Shown here piece by piece: positions 17,211 to 28,900 of a stretch of DNA of 64,000 nt; the first letter of the stretch is position 1, and each line of letters starts with the position of its first letter. The stretch spans positions 1 to 64,000 of the forward strand of contig CBCYME010000008.1 of NCBI GenBank assembly GCA_965183835.1, read 5' to 3'. The translations under genes and the position numbers were made by a program. This stretch comes from OMPR01 sp965183835. GTDB taxonomy: Bacteria > Pseudomonadota > Alphaproteobacteria > Rhodobacterales > Rhodobacteraceae. The notes beneath the pieces were generated by a model. The model did no database searches. It saw only the letters and a list, made by a program, of their open reading frames with translations, and was not told where the DNA came from.

Positions 17211-18730
17211 CCAATCTCGTTCCCGGTGCCGTGACTCTGGACACCCTCAAAGATATTTATCGCAACCTGACCCCGGCGCGTCTGGATGACAGCGCCCGGG
17301 CAGGGGTGGAAGCCGCCGCACAGATGGTGGCGGATGCCGCCGCAGGCGAAGAAGCGGTGTATGGCATCAATACTGGCTTCGGCAAACTCGCCAGTAAGAA
17401 AATCGCACCTGAAGACACGGAAACTCTGCAGCGCAATCTGATCCTCAGCCATTGCTGTGGTGTGGGTGAACCGCTGCCCGAAGACAAAACCCGTCTGATG
17501 ATGACGCTTAAACTGTTGTCGATGGGGCGCGGGGCGTCTGGGGTTCGGTGGCTTGTGATTCATCAGATCGAGGAAATGTTGTCACGCGGCGTGATCCCCG
17601 TGATCCCATCGCAGGGGTCGGTGGGTGCATCGGGCGATTTGGCCCCGCTGGCGCATATGGCTGCGGCCATGATCGGCGCGGGAGAGGCGACGTATAACGG
17701 CCAGCGTTTGCCGTCATCAGTGGCTTTGGCCGAGGCTGGGATGAAGCCAATCGTTCTGGGCCCGAAAGAAGGGTTGGGGCTGATCAACGGCACCCAGTTC
17801 TCGACGGCTTGTGCATTGGCAGGTTTGTTTGATGGCTGGCGGATGGCCGAGGCGTCGATGGTTATCGCATCCATGTCGACAGACGCGATCATGGGATCGA
17901 CCGCGCCTTTGATTGCTGACATTCACACCCTGCGGGGACATGCGGGGCAAATTGATGTCGCGCGTGAAATGCGTGCGATCATGGATGGCTCGGTCATTCG
18001 CGAAAGCCACCGTGATGACGACCATCGCGTACAGGACCCGTATTGCATTCGTTGTCAGCCACAGGTCGTAGGTGCGGCGCTGGATGTGTTGCGGATGGCG
18101 GCGAAAACGCTTGAGATTGAAGCCAATGCCGTGACTGATAACCCGCTGGTTCTGGTGAACGAGGGGCGCATCGTTTCGGGCGGGAACTTCCATGCGGAAT
18201 ACGTGGGCTTTGCCGCGGATCAGATTGCTTTGGCGGTTGCTGAAATTGGCGCGATTGCGCAGCGGCGCGTGGCGCTGATGGTGGATCCGACGCTGTCCTA
18301 TGACCTGCCGCCGTTCCTGACACCCGATCCGGGTCTGAATTCAGGCTTTATGATTGCCGAAGTCACAACTGCGGCGCTGATGAGCGAAAACAAGCATCTG
18401 GCCAACCCCTGTGTGACGGATTCAACGCCCACATCAGCCAACCAGGAAGATCACGTATCAATGGCGGCCCATGGTGCGTTGCGTCTGAAACGGATGAACG
18501 ACAACCTGTCGGTTATTCTGGGGGTCGAATTGCTGTGTGCCGCGCAGGGTGTCGAGGCGCGCGCGCCATTGGTGACCTCGGATCGTCTTAGCCATGTCAT
18601 CGCGCATCTGCGGACCAAGGTCGAAACATTGGCCGAAGACCGCTATCTCGCACCCGATATTGAAACCGCAAGCGCCATGGTGCGGGCTGGTGAAATTGCT
18701 GGTGCGGCCGCTCTTGAGGTCGCGCCATGA
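17207..18730 (+). CDS. hutH: Histidine ammonia-lyase
   Basis: At 507 residues this is a full-length HutH. The Ala-Ser-Gly triplet that cyclises into the MIO prosthetic group is present in GSVGASGDLAPLAHM (about 142-144). The YGINTGFGKLAS motif near the N terminus and NPLVLVNEGRIVSGGNFH are also typical. It eliminates ammonia from L-histidine to give trans-urocanate, the inducer that HutC senses. It overlaps hutI and hutG by 4 bases each, so the operon is translationally coupled. Confidence 0.95.
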   Translation: MTNLVPGAVTLDTLKDIYRNLTPARLDDSARAGVEAAAQMVADAAAGEEAVYGINTGFGKLASKKIAPEDTETLQRNLILSHCCGVGEPLPEDKTRLMMTLKLLSMGRGASGVRWLVIHQIEEMLSRGVIPVIPSQGSVGASGDLAPLAHMAAAMIGAGEATYNGQRLPSSVALAEAGMKPIVLGPKEGLGLINGTQFSTACALAGLFDGWRMAEASMVIASMSTDAIMGSTAPLIADIHTLRGHAGQIDVAREMRAIMDGSVIRESHRDDDHRVQDPYCIRCQPQVVGAALDVLRMAAKTLEIEANAVTDNPLVLVNEGRIVSGGNFHAEYVGFAADQIALAVAEIGAIAQRRVALMVDPTLSYDLPPFLTPDPGLNSGFMIAEVTTAALMSENKHLANPCVTDSTPTSANQEDHVSMAAHGALRLKRMNDNLSVILGVELLCAAQGVEARAPLVTSDRLSHVIAHLRTKVETLAEDRYLAPDIETASAMVRAGEIAGAAALEVAP

Positions 18731-19518
18731 GTTTGACCTTGGACATCAAGCAAGGCGACAGCCCACTGGTGTTGGGCTTGCCCCACACCGGGACGGATGT
18801 GCCGGCTGATGTGGGGGCCACGTTGAACGACGTTGGTCATGCCCTGGCAGACACAGACTGGCACATTCACGACCTATATGACGGGTTGGTGGATGGGGTG
18901 TCATCTGTTCGCACGCCAGTGCATCGCTATGTCATCGACGTGAACCGCGACCCGTCCGGGGTTAGCCTCTATCCCGGTCAGAACACAACGACGCTGTGTC
19001 CCCTGACGGATTTTGATGGCAACGACATTTATGTGTCGGGCCAAGAACCGGATGCGGCCGAGATCGAGCGCCGACGCGTTGTATATCACGCACCGTATCA
19101 CGCAGCGCTTGAGGCGGAATTGGAACGTGTCAAAGCGATCCATGGCTTTGCGATCCTCTATGATTGTCATTCGATCCGGGGGGATATTCCGTTCCTGTTT
19201 GACGGGCGTCTGCCGGATTTCAACGTGGGCACCAATCTGGGCGCAACCTGTGACCCTGCTCTTGAGTCGATGGTGGTGGCCCGGTGCCAAGCGGCTGACG
19301 GATACACCGATATTCTGAATGGCCGTTTCAAAGGCGGTTGGACCACGCGGCATTACGGGCGACCGTCCGAAGGGATGCACGCGATTCAGATGGAACTGGC
19401 CCAAGCCACCTATTGCGATGAGGTTCCGCCATGGACCTATCGCCCCGCGCGCGCGGATGTCCTGCGCGCTCATCTCACAGATATTCTGACAGACCTCAGC
19501 CAATGGAGACCCGCATGA
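18727..19518 (+). CDS. hutG: N-formylglutamate deformylase
   Basis: The 263-residue enzyme belongs to the N-formylglutamate amidohydrolase family. It has VLGLPHTGTDVP near the start, LYDCHSIRGDIPFLFDGRLP in the middle and MHAIQMELAQATYCDE near the end, with conserved His and Glu for zinc. It hydrolyses N-formyl-L-glutamate to glutamate and formate, the last step after HutF. It overlaps hutH and hutU by 4 bases. This form of HutG is distinct from the ureohydrolase-type formimidoylglutamase. Confidence 0.93.
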   Translation: MSLTLDIKQGDSPLVLGLPHTGTDVPADVGATLNDVGHALADTDWHIHDLYDGLVDGVSSVRTPVHRYVIDVNRDPSGVSLYPGQNTTTLCPLTDFDGNDIYVSGQEPDAAEIERRRVVYHAPYHAALEAELERVKAIHGFAILYDCHSIRGDIPFLFDGRLPDFNVGTNLGATCDPALESMVVARCQAADGYTDILNGRFKGGWTTRHYGRPSEGMHAIQMELAQATYCDEVPPWTYRPARADVLRAHLTDILTDLSQWRPA

Positions 19519-21194
19519 GCGATCCCCGCAAAAACACCCGCGATATTTTCCCGCCCACCGGCACCGAGATCACGGCCAAATCCTGGCTGACCGAAGCGCC
19601 GATGCGGATGCTGATGAACAACCTGCACCCCGATGTGGCGGAAAACCCGCACGAATTGGTGGTGTATGGTGGTATTGGCCGTGCTGCGCGCACATGGAAA
19701 GATTTCGACCTGATCGTTGAAAACCTGAAGAACCTTGAAGAAGATCAGACCCTGATGGTGCAATCTGGCAAGCCGGTAGGCGTGTTTCAGACCCACAAGG
19801 ATGCGCCGCGTGTTCTGATCGCGAACTCGAACCTTGTGCCCCACTGGGCCAATTGGGATCATTTCAACGAGCTCGATAAAAAGGGCCTGATGATGTACGG
19901 CCAGATGACCGCCGGGTCGTGGATCTACATCGGTACGCAAGGCATCGTTCAGGGAACGTATGAGACCTTTGCCGAGGCCGGTCGCCAGCATTTCGGCGGT
20001 GATCTGACTGGCAAATGGATTCTGACCGGTGGCTTGGGTGGCATGGGTGGCGCGCAACCTTTGGCGGCTGTGTTTGCCGGGGCCTGCTGTCTGGCGGTGG
20101 AATGTAATCCCGATAGCATCGATTTCCGTCTGCGCACCAAGTACCTGGATGAAAAAGCCGAAACGCTGGACGAAGCGCTGGAAATGATCGAGCGTTGGAC
20201 GGCAGCGGGCGAAGCGAAATCCGTTGGCCTGTTGGGCAACGCGGCGGATGTCTTTGCGGAACTGGTCGAACGTGCCAATGCGGGCGGTACGCGTCCTGAT
20301 CTGGTGACAGACCAGACCTCGGCACATGATCCAATCAACGGGTATCTGCCGCAGGGCTGGACCATGGGCCAGTGGAAAGAAAAACGCGAGACCGCCCCGA
20401 AAGAGGTGGAAAAAGCCGCCCGTGCCAGCATGAAGGTGCAGGTCAAAGCGATGTGCGATTTCCACGCGATGGGTATTCCAACAGTCGACTATGGCAACAA
20501 CATCCGTCAGATGGCGTTGGAAGAAGGGCTGGAAAACGCGTTTGATTTCCCCGGCTTTGTGCCTGCCTATATCCGTCCGTTGTTCTGCAAGGGCATTGGC
20601 CCATTCCGTTGGTGTGCGCTGTCGGGCGATCCCGAAGATATCCGCAAAACCGACGCCAAGATGAAGGAGTTGTTCCCGGACAACACGGATCTGCATCGCT
20701 GGTTGGACATGGCGCAGGAACGCATCGCGTTTCAGGGTCTGCCCGCGCGGATTTGTTGGATCGGTCTGGGGGATCGCCACAAGGCAGGTCTGGCGTTCAA
20801 CGAAATGGTGCGCACTGGCGAACTGTCGGCCCCGGTTGTTATCGGCCGTGACCATCTGGATTCAGGGTCGGTCGCCTCACCGAACCGGGAAACAGAGTCG
20901 ATGATGGATGGCTCGGATGCCGTTTCGGATTGGCCGCTGCTGAATGCATTGCTCAACACAGCCTCGGGCGCGACATGGGTGTCCTTGCACCATGGCGGCG
21001 GCGTTGGCATGGGCTTTTCGCAGCATTCAGGTGTCGTGATCTGTTGTGATGGAACTGAAGACGCAGATCGTCGTATTGGTCGCGTTCTGTGGAATGACCC
21101 TGCAACGGGTGTCATGCGTCACGCAGATGCTGGATATGAAATCGCCAAAGATTGCGCCAAAGAACATGGCTTGAATTTGCCGGGCATCCTGTAA
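19515..21194 (+). CDS. hutU: Urocanate hydratase
   Basis: The start at 19515 (MSDPRKNTRDIFPPTGTEIT) overlaps the hutG stop as ATGA and gives 559 residues, the family length. An upstream in-frame start would lie deep in hutG. Conserved parts include NLVPHWANWDHFNELD, the NAD-binding ILTGGLGGMGGAQPLA and WVSLHHGGGVGMGFSQH. It adds water to urocanate with tightly bound NAD+ to form imidazolonepropionate, the second step. It is last in hutIHGU and is followed by a hairpin. Confidence 0.95.
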   Translation: MSDPRKNTRDIFPPTGTEITAKSWLTEAPMRMLMNNLHPDVAENPHELVVYGGIGRAARTWKDFDLIVENLKNLEEDQTLMVQSGKPVGVFQTHKDAPRVLIANSNLVPHWANWDHFNELDKKGLMMYGQMTAGSWIYIGTQGIVQGTYETFAEAGRQHFGGDLTGKWILTGGLGGMGGAQPLAAVFAGACCLAVECNPDSIDFRLRTKYLDEKAETLDEALEMIERWTAAGEAKSVGLLGNAADVFAELVERANAGGTRPDLVTDQTSAHDPINGYLPQGWTMGQWKEKRETAPKEVEKAARASMKVQVKAMCDFHAMGIPTVDYGNNIRQMALEEGLENAFDFPGFVPAYIRPLFCKGIGPFRWCALSGDPEDIRKTDAKMKELFPDNTDLHRWLDMAQERIAFQGLPARICWIGLGDRHKAGLAFNEMVRTGELSAPVVIGRDHLDSGSVASPNRETESMMDGSDAVSDWPLLNALLNTASGATWVSLHHGGGVGMGFSQHSGVVICCDGTEDADRRIGRVLWNDPATGVMRHADAGYEIAKDCAKEHGLNLPGIL

Positions 21195-21201
21195 TGGGAA
21201 A

Positions 21202-21230
21202 AGTGATCTGGGGCAAAGCTCCAGATCACT
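21202..21230. terminator. Bidirectional terminator between hutU and the Rieske gene
   Basis: AGTGATCTGG (21202-21211) pairs with CCAGATCACT (21221-21230), and inner pairs extend the stem. On the minus strand it is followed by TTTTCCC and on the plus strand by GCATTTG. It lies between two convergent genes and probably stops both transcripts, better for the minus-strand oxygenase. Confidence 0.7.
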
Positions 21231-21250
21231 GCATTTGATAAACGCGTTGA

Positions 21251-22288
21251 TCAGGCCATCGCCTGATCAACCATCGCTTCTTGGGCAATCATTGCTTCTA
21301 GCTGGCGGCGGAACCTGAGTTGCCCCCCATCGATGTTCAGATCGATGTGTGCCGAGGTCTTTTCATCCATGCCGGTTTGTACCTCTTCCAGAATGGCCAA
21401 ATCTTCTTCAAATGCGTGTTTGACGTCTTCGGTCATCATGGCTGACAGCTCCGCGTCATCTGGGCGGATGTTACGCAGCTGGAACCAATAGTATCGGGTT
21501 TCTTTCTCGCTGGTTGGCGTCATGAAGTTATAGCTGTCCATGACAAAGGTTTGGTCATGTAAGGGACCGTCGGGCCCACCCGTCCCGGCGGGTGTAAAGA
21601 CGGCCTTGATCAGCGCATGGCTGGGATAACGGACCTCGTAATGTTGTAACCGGTCACAGTTCCCTTTGAATTCGACGACCTTTTTGTAAAACGGGGCGGG
21701 TTCCACATCCATCATCCAGCGATGCACGATTATGCCATCGTCGGTTTTCTTGACCGAAAGGGGGGCGTCTTTTGCGGCGTCTTGGGCAAAGCTGCTTTGA
21801 TGAACCCAGGCGACATGTGTGGGGTCCAACAGGTTGTCAGTCATATAGAGATAGTTGCAGTTGATCTCCATCGCGGCACCGCGGTTTATGCCCCAATCTG
21901 GATCTTCATAATGTTCAATCTCAAAGATCTCTGAGGCGTCCGCCATTGCCGGGTTGCCCATCCAAATCCAGACCAGATCGTATTTCTCATGGATCGGATA
22001 GGATTTGACCTTGGCGTTTGAGGGGATGCGCCCCTTGCCTGGGGCCGACACGCATTGGCCAGCACAATCGAAGGTCAGACCATGATACCCGCATTCCACC
22101 GTGTCGCCTTTGATACGGCCCTTTGACAGGGGCAATTTTCGGTGCGGGCAGGCGTCTTCGAGGGCGATCACCTCTCCGTCGTTGGTGCGGAAAATGCAGA
22201 TCTTTTCGTTTAGCACGCGGATCTGTTGCAGATCGCGGGTGATTTCTGAGCTCCAGGCTGCCACGTACCAGGCGTTTTTTAAGAACAT
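21251..22288 (-). CDS. Rieske non-heme iron oxygenase, vanillate O-demethylase-like
   Basis: The 345-residue protein has a Rieske centre (C47-P-H49 and C66-G-Y-H69, within EDACPHRKLPLSKG and ECGYHGL). It also has a mononuclear iron domain with the D...LDPTHVAWVH ligand motif near residues 152-165. The arrangement matches the VanA/PobA-type oxygenase component, which splits methyl ethers and releases formaldehyde. The reductase partner (VanB-like) is not in the window. A LysR gene lies 92 bases upstream on the same strand, and a glutathione-dependent formaldehyde dehydrogenase follows further upstream, which supports a demethylation role. The substrate remains uncertain. Confidence 0.83.
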   Translation of the reverse strand: MFLKNAWYVAAWSSEITRDLQQIRVLNEKICIFRTNDGEVIALEDACPHRKLPLSKGRIKGDTVECGYHGLTFDCAGQCVSAPGKGRIPSNAKVKSYPIHEKYDLVWIWMGNPAMADASEIFEIEHYEDPDWGINRGAAMEINCNYLYMTDNLLDPTHVAWVHQSSFAQDAAKDAPLSVKKTDDGIIVHRWMMDVEPAPFYKKVVEFKGNCDRLQHYEVRYPSHALIKAVFTPAGTGGPDGPLHDQTFVMDSYNFMTPTSEKETRYYWFQLRNIRPDDAELSAMMTEDVKHAFEEDLAILEEVQTGMDEKTSAHIDLNIDGGQLRFRRQLEAMIAQEAMVDQAMA

Positions 22289-22369
22289 GAGTGTCCCCCA
22301 TTCGATGTGTTAGGGGCTGACATTTAGGCAGGGGAGGGGCGAAGTATAGGGCGCGACGCCTGTGATATG

Positions 22370-22386
22370 GTTTAGGAAAACTAAAC
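22370..22386. repeat. Short inverted repeat at the end of the lysR pseudogene
   Basis: GTTTAG and CTAAAC are separated by GAAAA. The repeat spans the lysR stop codon and lies about 80 bases before the Rieske start. It could be a weak terminator or a regulator half-site pair. Confidence 0.4.
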
Positions 22387-23291
22387 TACGTCGCGGGCGG
22401 CGCTGGTGATCCAATCCAGCAATTCACGGGCGTGGGGGGATTGCATTGCGCCTTCGCTCCAGCAGATGAAATAGGGCTGCGGCATTGGGATCTGGATCTC
22501 TGACAGACAAACCAAGCGCCCGGATTGCAGATCACGCGTCACAAAAGAACTTTGCGCCAAAGCGACGCCTTTGCCTGCTATCGCCGCCTCTAGTGCGAGA
22601 CTGGACAGGGAATAGGTGGCCCCTTTGGGGAGGGGATCAGACGGCATGTCAAACAGGGAAAACCAATCCGCCCAACTGGGCAGATCCCGATGCGCTGGAC
22701 CCCAATCTGTGTGTAAGAGCGGCAAGTGCGCCATCTGTGCCGGATCCGAGGCCACGGAAACTGGGACAAAAACGCCGGCGCGCAGACAGGAAAGACCGCA
22801 TCCTGAAAGAGACGACGCCGGTAAGGGAAAGTGTCGGCATTTGCCCCGTAGGTCAGCCGAAATGTTGTCGACAGCAAATGGCGTTCGGGTTCTTTGTGCG
22901 TGGAATCCAGTCGCAAAGACATCTCTGGATTGTGGTCTTGATAGGCGCTCAGAACGGGGTTCAACCATCGGGACAACAAGGAAGGGAGCGCACTGATGGA
23001 GACATCGACTGTATCCTCTATCCTGTCCAGAATGTGTTGCGCCTGTGCGAGCGTTTCGAACCCGTCGCAGATATGTTTGTGATAGGTTTCGGCACCGGGT
23101 CGCAGAAAAATGCCCCGCCCTTGGCGGTTGAACAGGGTCCGGCCTGTTTGTTCTTCTAAAACCTTAAGCTGTTGGCTGACTGCGCCAGACGTGACCCCCA
23201 ATTCCTGTGCGGTTTGCGTGACCGACAGCGTGCGCCCAAAGGATGCGAAGACCTGCAAGGCACGCAAGGAGGGCAACTTGGGCGGTTTCAT
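22381..23291 (-). pseudogene. LysR-family regulator, frameshifted as sequenced
   Basis: The start at 23291 (MKPPKLPSLRALQVFASFG) opens a normal LysR winged helix (TQTAQELGVTSGAVSQQLKV), which runs into the effector domain through DAVFPVCAPAFLSQFP. The frame then changes near 22755-22760 and continues as VASDPAQMAHLPLL to the stop at 22381. One missing G would explain the break. The repaired protein is 303 residues, a typical length. It precedes the Rieske oxygenase gene by 92 bases on the same strand and would be its obvious regulator. Whether it is dead or misread cannot be told. Confidence 0.75.
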
Positions 23292-23420
23292 AGGGGGCCT
23301 GACGCGTTGATGATTTAGGTTTTCAAATGATCGCGTGTCAGGGGGGCTGTCAAGGAGATCAAAGCGAAACAGCGCAGGCTTTGATGGCCCGCGCTGTCTC
23401 AATGTTCTAACGGGCGATTC

Positions 23421-24536
<1,116 letters not shown>

Positions 24537-25171
24537 TGGGTGTCCTTTCTGTTGAACTGTTCGAATGTCGCCAGAGCAGCGGCAAATGTAGCGAATACCT
24601 GTCTCTGGTTAAAACGAAATAGGGGGCTTATCCAATCCAAAACCATGGATCTGCCGTTTGATTGTTGGTCTCTTTCTCTGCAGACGGTCCATCACATTTG
24701 GGCCAAAGGAGCCGCACGATTTAAGCCGAGTTGCCCTATGGTTTCACCATTCGGGTGGTCTAGGTCAAGCAGGCGGGTCACGTAATGTCTCCAAGTTGGA
24801 TGAATCTTTTCCGATGCGATGGTGAATTTTTTCCGACGCAGTCAGTTCTGAAACCTTGCGTGTTTCTCTGAACAGGTGCCGGTTTGAAATCAAACGCATT
24901 TGCGACATCTTAGGGAATTTTCCTGTGTCAGGGCGATTTATAGAGCCTTGTCAGTTGGCGGGTGATTTGATTTCGTCAGATGTGGGAATATGGTGAAACA
25001 AACAGCAACAGATTCCAGGTGATCCAAGCTGAAAATGTCGTGTATTACGAGAAGTTACCGCTGGGTAACATCAATCAATGGTTGCTAAAGGCTGTAGATT
25101 GGCTTGAAATAACACAACATTTTGAAGGCATAGTGAGGATCGCTGCGTTTCAAGAGGAACAAGCGGAATGT
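24537..25171. other. Gene-poor, AT-richer gap with a tandem direct repeat
   Basis: The gap separates the divergent formaldehyde dehydrogenase and Crp/Fnr genes. A 16-base unit, GAATCTTTTCCGATGC at 24802-24817, recurs as GAATTTTTTCCGACGC at 24824-24839. The copies are 22 bases apart, about two helix turns, as expected for a paired activator site. The rest shows no convincing gene. An open frame from 24980 to 25171 is contiguous with crp but lacks the codon pattern of its neighbours. Confidence 0.45.
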
Positions 25172-25927
25172 ATGTCAAGATCGGGGCTCTGGCTGGGCCC
25201 GGTAAATGGGCTAAGTGAGGCGATAGGCGTGGCGGACGGAAACTCAATCGTGGCTCAGATAACAGACGCTCTGTCTGAGATGTCTTTGTTTGTTGGGTTG
25301 GGGGCTGATACCGTCGATAAATTCGCTAGCGATCTTTCCTTGTCTTGGGTCTTGCCGGGGCAAACAGTGGTCGAGCAGGGCGAGGCAACGGATGATGTGC
25401 ATTTCGTCCTGTCGGGGCGGTTGCTGGGGTTGTTGATGTCCGATCAGGGCCGCGAGGTCACCTATACCGAAATCAAGGCGGGCCACTATTTTGGGGAACT
25501 TTCAGCGCTGGATGGGCGCCCCCGGTCCATTACCGTTTCAGCGGCGAATAAAACGCAACTTGGGTCGATGCCCGCGACGGTGTTTCGCGCGTGGATGGCC
25601 CGGCAGCCTGAAATCGCGCACAACCTGACCATCGATTTGGCGGAACGGAACCGGCGTTTGACCGAACGTGTTTTCGAGCTGGTTGTACATGATGTGGATA
25701 CACGGGTCCGGGTGATGCTGTCCCGGTTGGCGCAAGATCATGAACAACTGAAAAACGGGGGCGTGCTAGAGCCAAGCCCAACACATGATGGGATCGCGAC
25801 TTATATCGGGGCCACGCGCGAAGCTGTGAGCCGCGTAATGGCGCGCCTGTCAGCCGAAGGCGCGATCAAAACCGAGCGGCGCAGGATCACATTTCTGGAT
25901 CTCGATCTATTGTTGGGAAAGCTATAG
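25172..25927 (+). CDS. Crp/Fnr-family transcriptional regulator
   Basis: The C-terminal 230 residues hold a cyclic-nucleotide-binding barrel (VVEQGEATDDVHFVLSGRL ... GHYFGELSALDGRPRSITV). A winged helix follows (HDGIATYIGATREAVSRVMA). The start is uncertain: ATG at 25172 (MSRSGLWLGPVNGL) is favoured, since the in-frame extension back to 24980 looks non-coding. No Fnr-type cysteine cluster is seen, so cAMP or another nucleotide is the likelier signal. It converges on a class III cyclase gene with a 6-base overlap of the ends, which makes a functional pair attractive but unproven. Confidence 0.82.
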   Translation: MSRSGLWLGPVNGLSEAIGVADGNSIVAQITDALSEMSLFVGLGADTVDKFASDLSLSWVLPGQTVVEQGEATDDVHFVLSGRLLGLLMSDQGREVTYTEIKAGHYFGELSALDGRPRSITVSAANKTQLGSMPATVFRAWMARQPEIAHNLTIDLAERNRRLTERVFELVVHDVDTRVRVMLSRLAQDHEQLKNGGVLEPSPTHDGIATYIGATREAVSRVMARLSAEGAIKTERRRITFLDLDLLLGKL

Positions 25928-28900
25928 AGCTTGCTCGCGCAGTTCCTTAAAATAGACCAGCATCCAGCGTTCGCCCAATGAAAGGGTTTGCTCCAAAGCG
26001 GTCAAATCCTCGGTGGGACCATCAGGTGTTTCCAGCTCAGCAAGGGCGCGGGCGGTCCGGAAGGTTGGAAACAGAAACAGGAAATCATTGTCTCTGAGCG
26101 TGTTGAAGCAGTCTTCGCTTTGGGAGAACCCCGGTTCGCGTGCCCCTTCGGCAATTTGCAAAAACCCTGTCAGCATCCGATCAAAGATTGCCCAAAACGC
26201 GAGATCACGTTCAGAGGAAATCTTATGGAGGCGGTCTCGGAAATTTGAGACGGCATCCCAGTCGCGACGCAACGCGGATGGCAAAGCGGCGCCAAAAGTA
26301 AGCGTGTGGCACATGGTATGGGCCAATCCGGTTTGTTCGGCGGCCAGCAAAGCGGCATCAATGGCGCGGTTTGCCTCGTCTTGTGTGCCGGTAATTGCGC
26401 GAATGGCTGAAAAACAGGACATCACGGTTGCATGGTTATCCGTGGCCCCAAAGGGACGCATCAGGTCGGCGTGAATGTCAGCCCTGTAATTGGAAATGAA
26501 CCGTTCAAGATGCCAAAGAGCGTTGTCAAATTCGCCGCGTAACATGTGGGTCGTGCCCACCATCCGGTGCAATAGCATTTGATGCAGGCCGGTGGGTTCT
26601 TGGTTCGCAATGTCAGATAGGTTCAAGGCAAAGTCGTGCCCGACGTCGATATCCCCATGGGCCAGAATGTCGATCCAGCGAAAGAACATTGATGAAAACA
26701 CCCGCTGTTCACCACCGGTTTGCGTGATCAGTCCGCGAATTCTGTTCATGACTGAGATGTCCGCCGAACGGTATCCTTCGGCCCCAATCACAGCAGGGTA
26801 AAGTGCCAAAAGCGTGTCGGCTTCGAATTGCCGTGTCCAGTTTTTCTGGTCTTTTGGAATGGATGGGATCAGTGACAATGCACGTCGATACAAGGCCACC
26901 GCCTCGGCGTCGGCTGATTGCAGGGCGGCGTTTCGGCCAGCCTGAACCCATTGCGTTGCGGCTTCTTGTGGGCGTTGCGCGCGTTCGAGTTGGTTTGCCA
27001 TCACCGATGGTTCGATGTCGCGCCCTTGATTTGCACGGCGTTCCATTGCGGCAATAACATCGTTGTGCAGAACGATCCGGTCACGTGACAAAATGGTATC
27101 ATAGGCACAATCCAACAGCATCTGGTGGCGAATGATCAGGCAGTTCTCTTGATCTGGCCCGACACCAATTTGCAAATCAGCAAGGCCAGATTCCACCAGC
27201 TCGTTCAGGGCGGTTTCAATTCTATCCGGGCCAGACCAAAGGTCACGCAGTAAGGGAACGGGGCTTTGACGTCCGCAAACCGCTGCCAACCGCATCAAGG
27301 GGCGCGCGGCCTTCAGGCGGCGAATGCGCGCCTGTAGGCTTTGTTGCAAACTGGAGGGAATGGCCTGTTCTGGTTCTACAGAACCGTCGTGCAGGTCCGT
27401 TTCGTTCAAGTGGGCGCGAATTTCACGGCTCAGCTCTTCGGCAAAGATGGGCATGCCTTCGGCCCTTTGGACCAAGGCCTCAATGAACTGATCCCCGCCG
27501 GGAATGTCGCCCAAAAGATCTTGGACGATTTCGTGTGTATACTGGTCGTTCAGGGGAACCAGAACGATAGAGATCGCATTTTGCACCATGGAATACTGGC
27601 GATCCAATGCGGTATCTCGGGCACTGATGATCAGCATCAACCCGGTTGGCGCGGACAAGGCGAGCGCGCGTAACACCTCTAACGTAGAGGGGTCCGCCCA
27701 ATGCAGGTCATCGAACCACAGAACACGAGGATTGCGTTCAAGGCCGGTAAGATAGTCCACCAGATCAGATAGGACACGCGCCCGTCGTTGGTGCCGCTCT
27801 GCTTGTGGGCTGATCGCGATCTCATCCAAGGCTAGCAAAATCTCAGACGCTTGGTTTTGGCCTGCATCCCGATCCAGCGCCAAGACTTGGCGGAATGTGT
27901 GAAAGGGGATGTGGCTGCCCTGCGGTTGACACACAATCCGGCGCGCCGCCCCGTGGCCGAGGTGATGCTGTTTCAAAAACTCGGATATCATCCGAGATTT
28001 TCCGATGCCGTGTTCACCGGTTACGGTGGTCAGCGCAAACCCATCCCTTTGGACCTTGGCCCATTGCTTCGAAAGCGTTCTGAGTTCTTCTTCGTGATTG
28101 ATAAAGGCGCCAGTGCTTGTCATCCAAGGCAGCTGGCGCGCGGTGTCAAGGGCTTTTTGATCCCTGACCTGATAGAGGCGGCAGGGGGCTTCGATGCCTT
28201 TAAGAAGCCTGAGACCCAGAGGGTGCAATTCAAAGCGATCACCTAACAGCGCCGCCGTGGTGCCAGATAACACAACACTGTTGGTGGCGGCTTCGGCTTG
28301 TAACCGTGCCGCCAGATTGACAACCACGCCATAGGCGCGACCAGACCGAACAACAGATTCTGGGTGTTGATCATTCACCACGACCGGCCCGCTGGCGACG
28401 CCGATCCGCACCGCAAGCGGTTCGCCATCCGGAGTGTGCAGTTTGGTCACCGACGAGATAATCGAACAGGCAGATTCAACACCGCGCGGGGCGGCGTCTT
28501 CTAACGGATCGGGATAGCCAAAATAGACCAGAACGCCATCGCCATGATATTGCGCAATATGTCCGCCATAGGGGGTGACGGCCTGTTCGACCCCTTGATA
28601 GAAATCAGACAACAGCTCGCTAAAACATTCCGCGCCTTGCTCAAAGGCAAGCCGTGTCGAGTTGACAAGGTCGCAAAACACAACCGTTAGGTAGAGCCGC
28701 TCACCGACTGGGTCTTCGGCCTGCGGTTCGGGAACGGATGGGGCAGAGGCGGCCATGATCTTGCGCCTGTGCCCAAGCGAGGTAACGCCGAGTTCCTTAA
28801 GGTCCGCGTCGGTGAGATGAGGCAGAACATCTGCGTCGATGTCTGCCTCAATAAACGCAGGGGCGTAACTCTCTAAAGCCAGATCGGCAAGCCAGGCCAC

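Noticed and set aside
19470..20855. 461-residue open frame on the minus strand across hutU
   Set aside because: Shadow of the well-supported urocanate hydratase gene, with no recognisable motif.
24980..25171. N-terminal extension of the Crp/Fnr frame
   Set aside because: Open in frame, but AT-richer and unlike the rest in codon use. The domain does not need it, so the start at 25172 is preferred.
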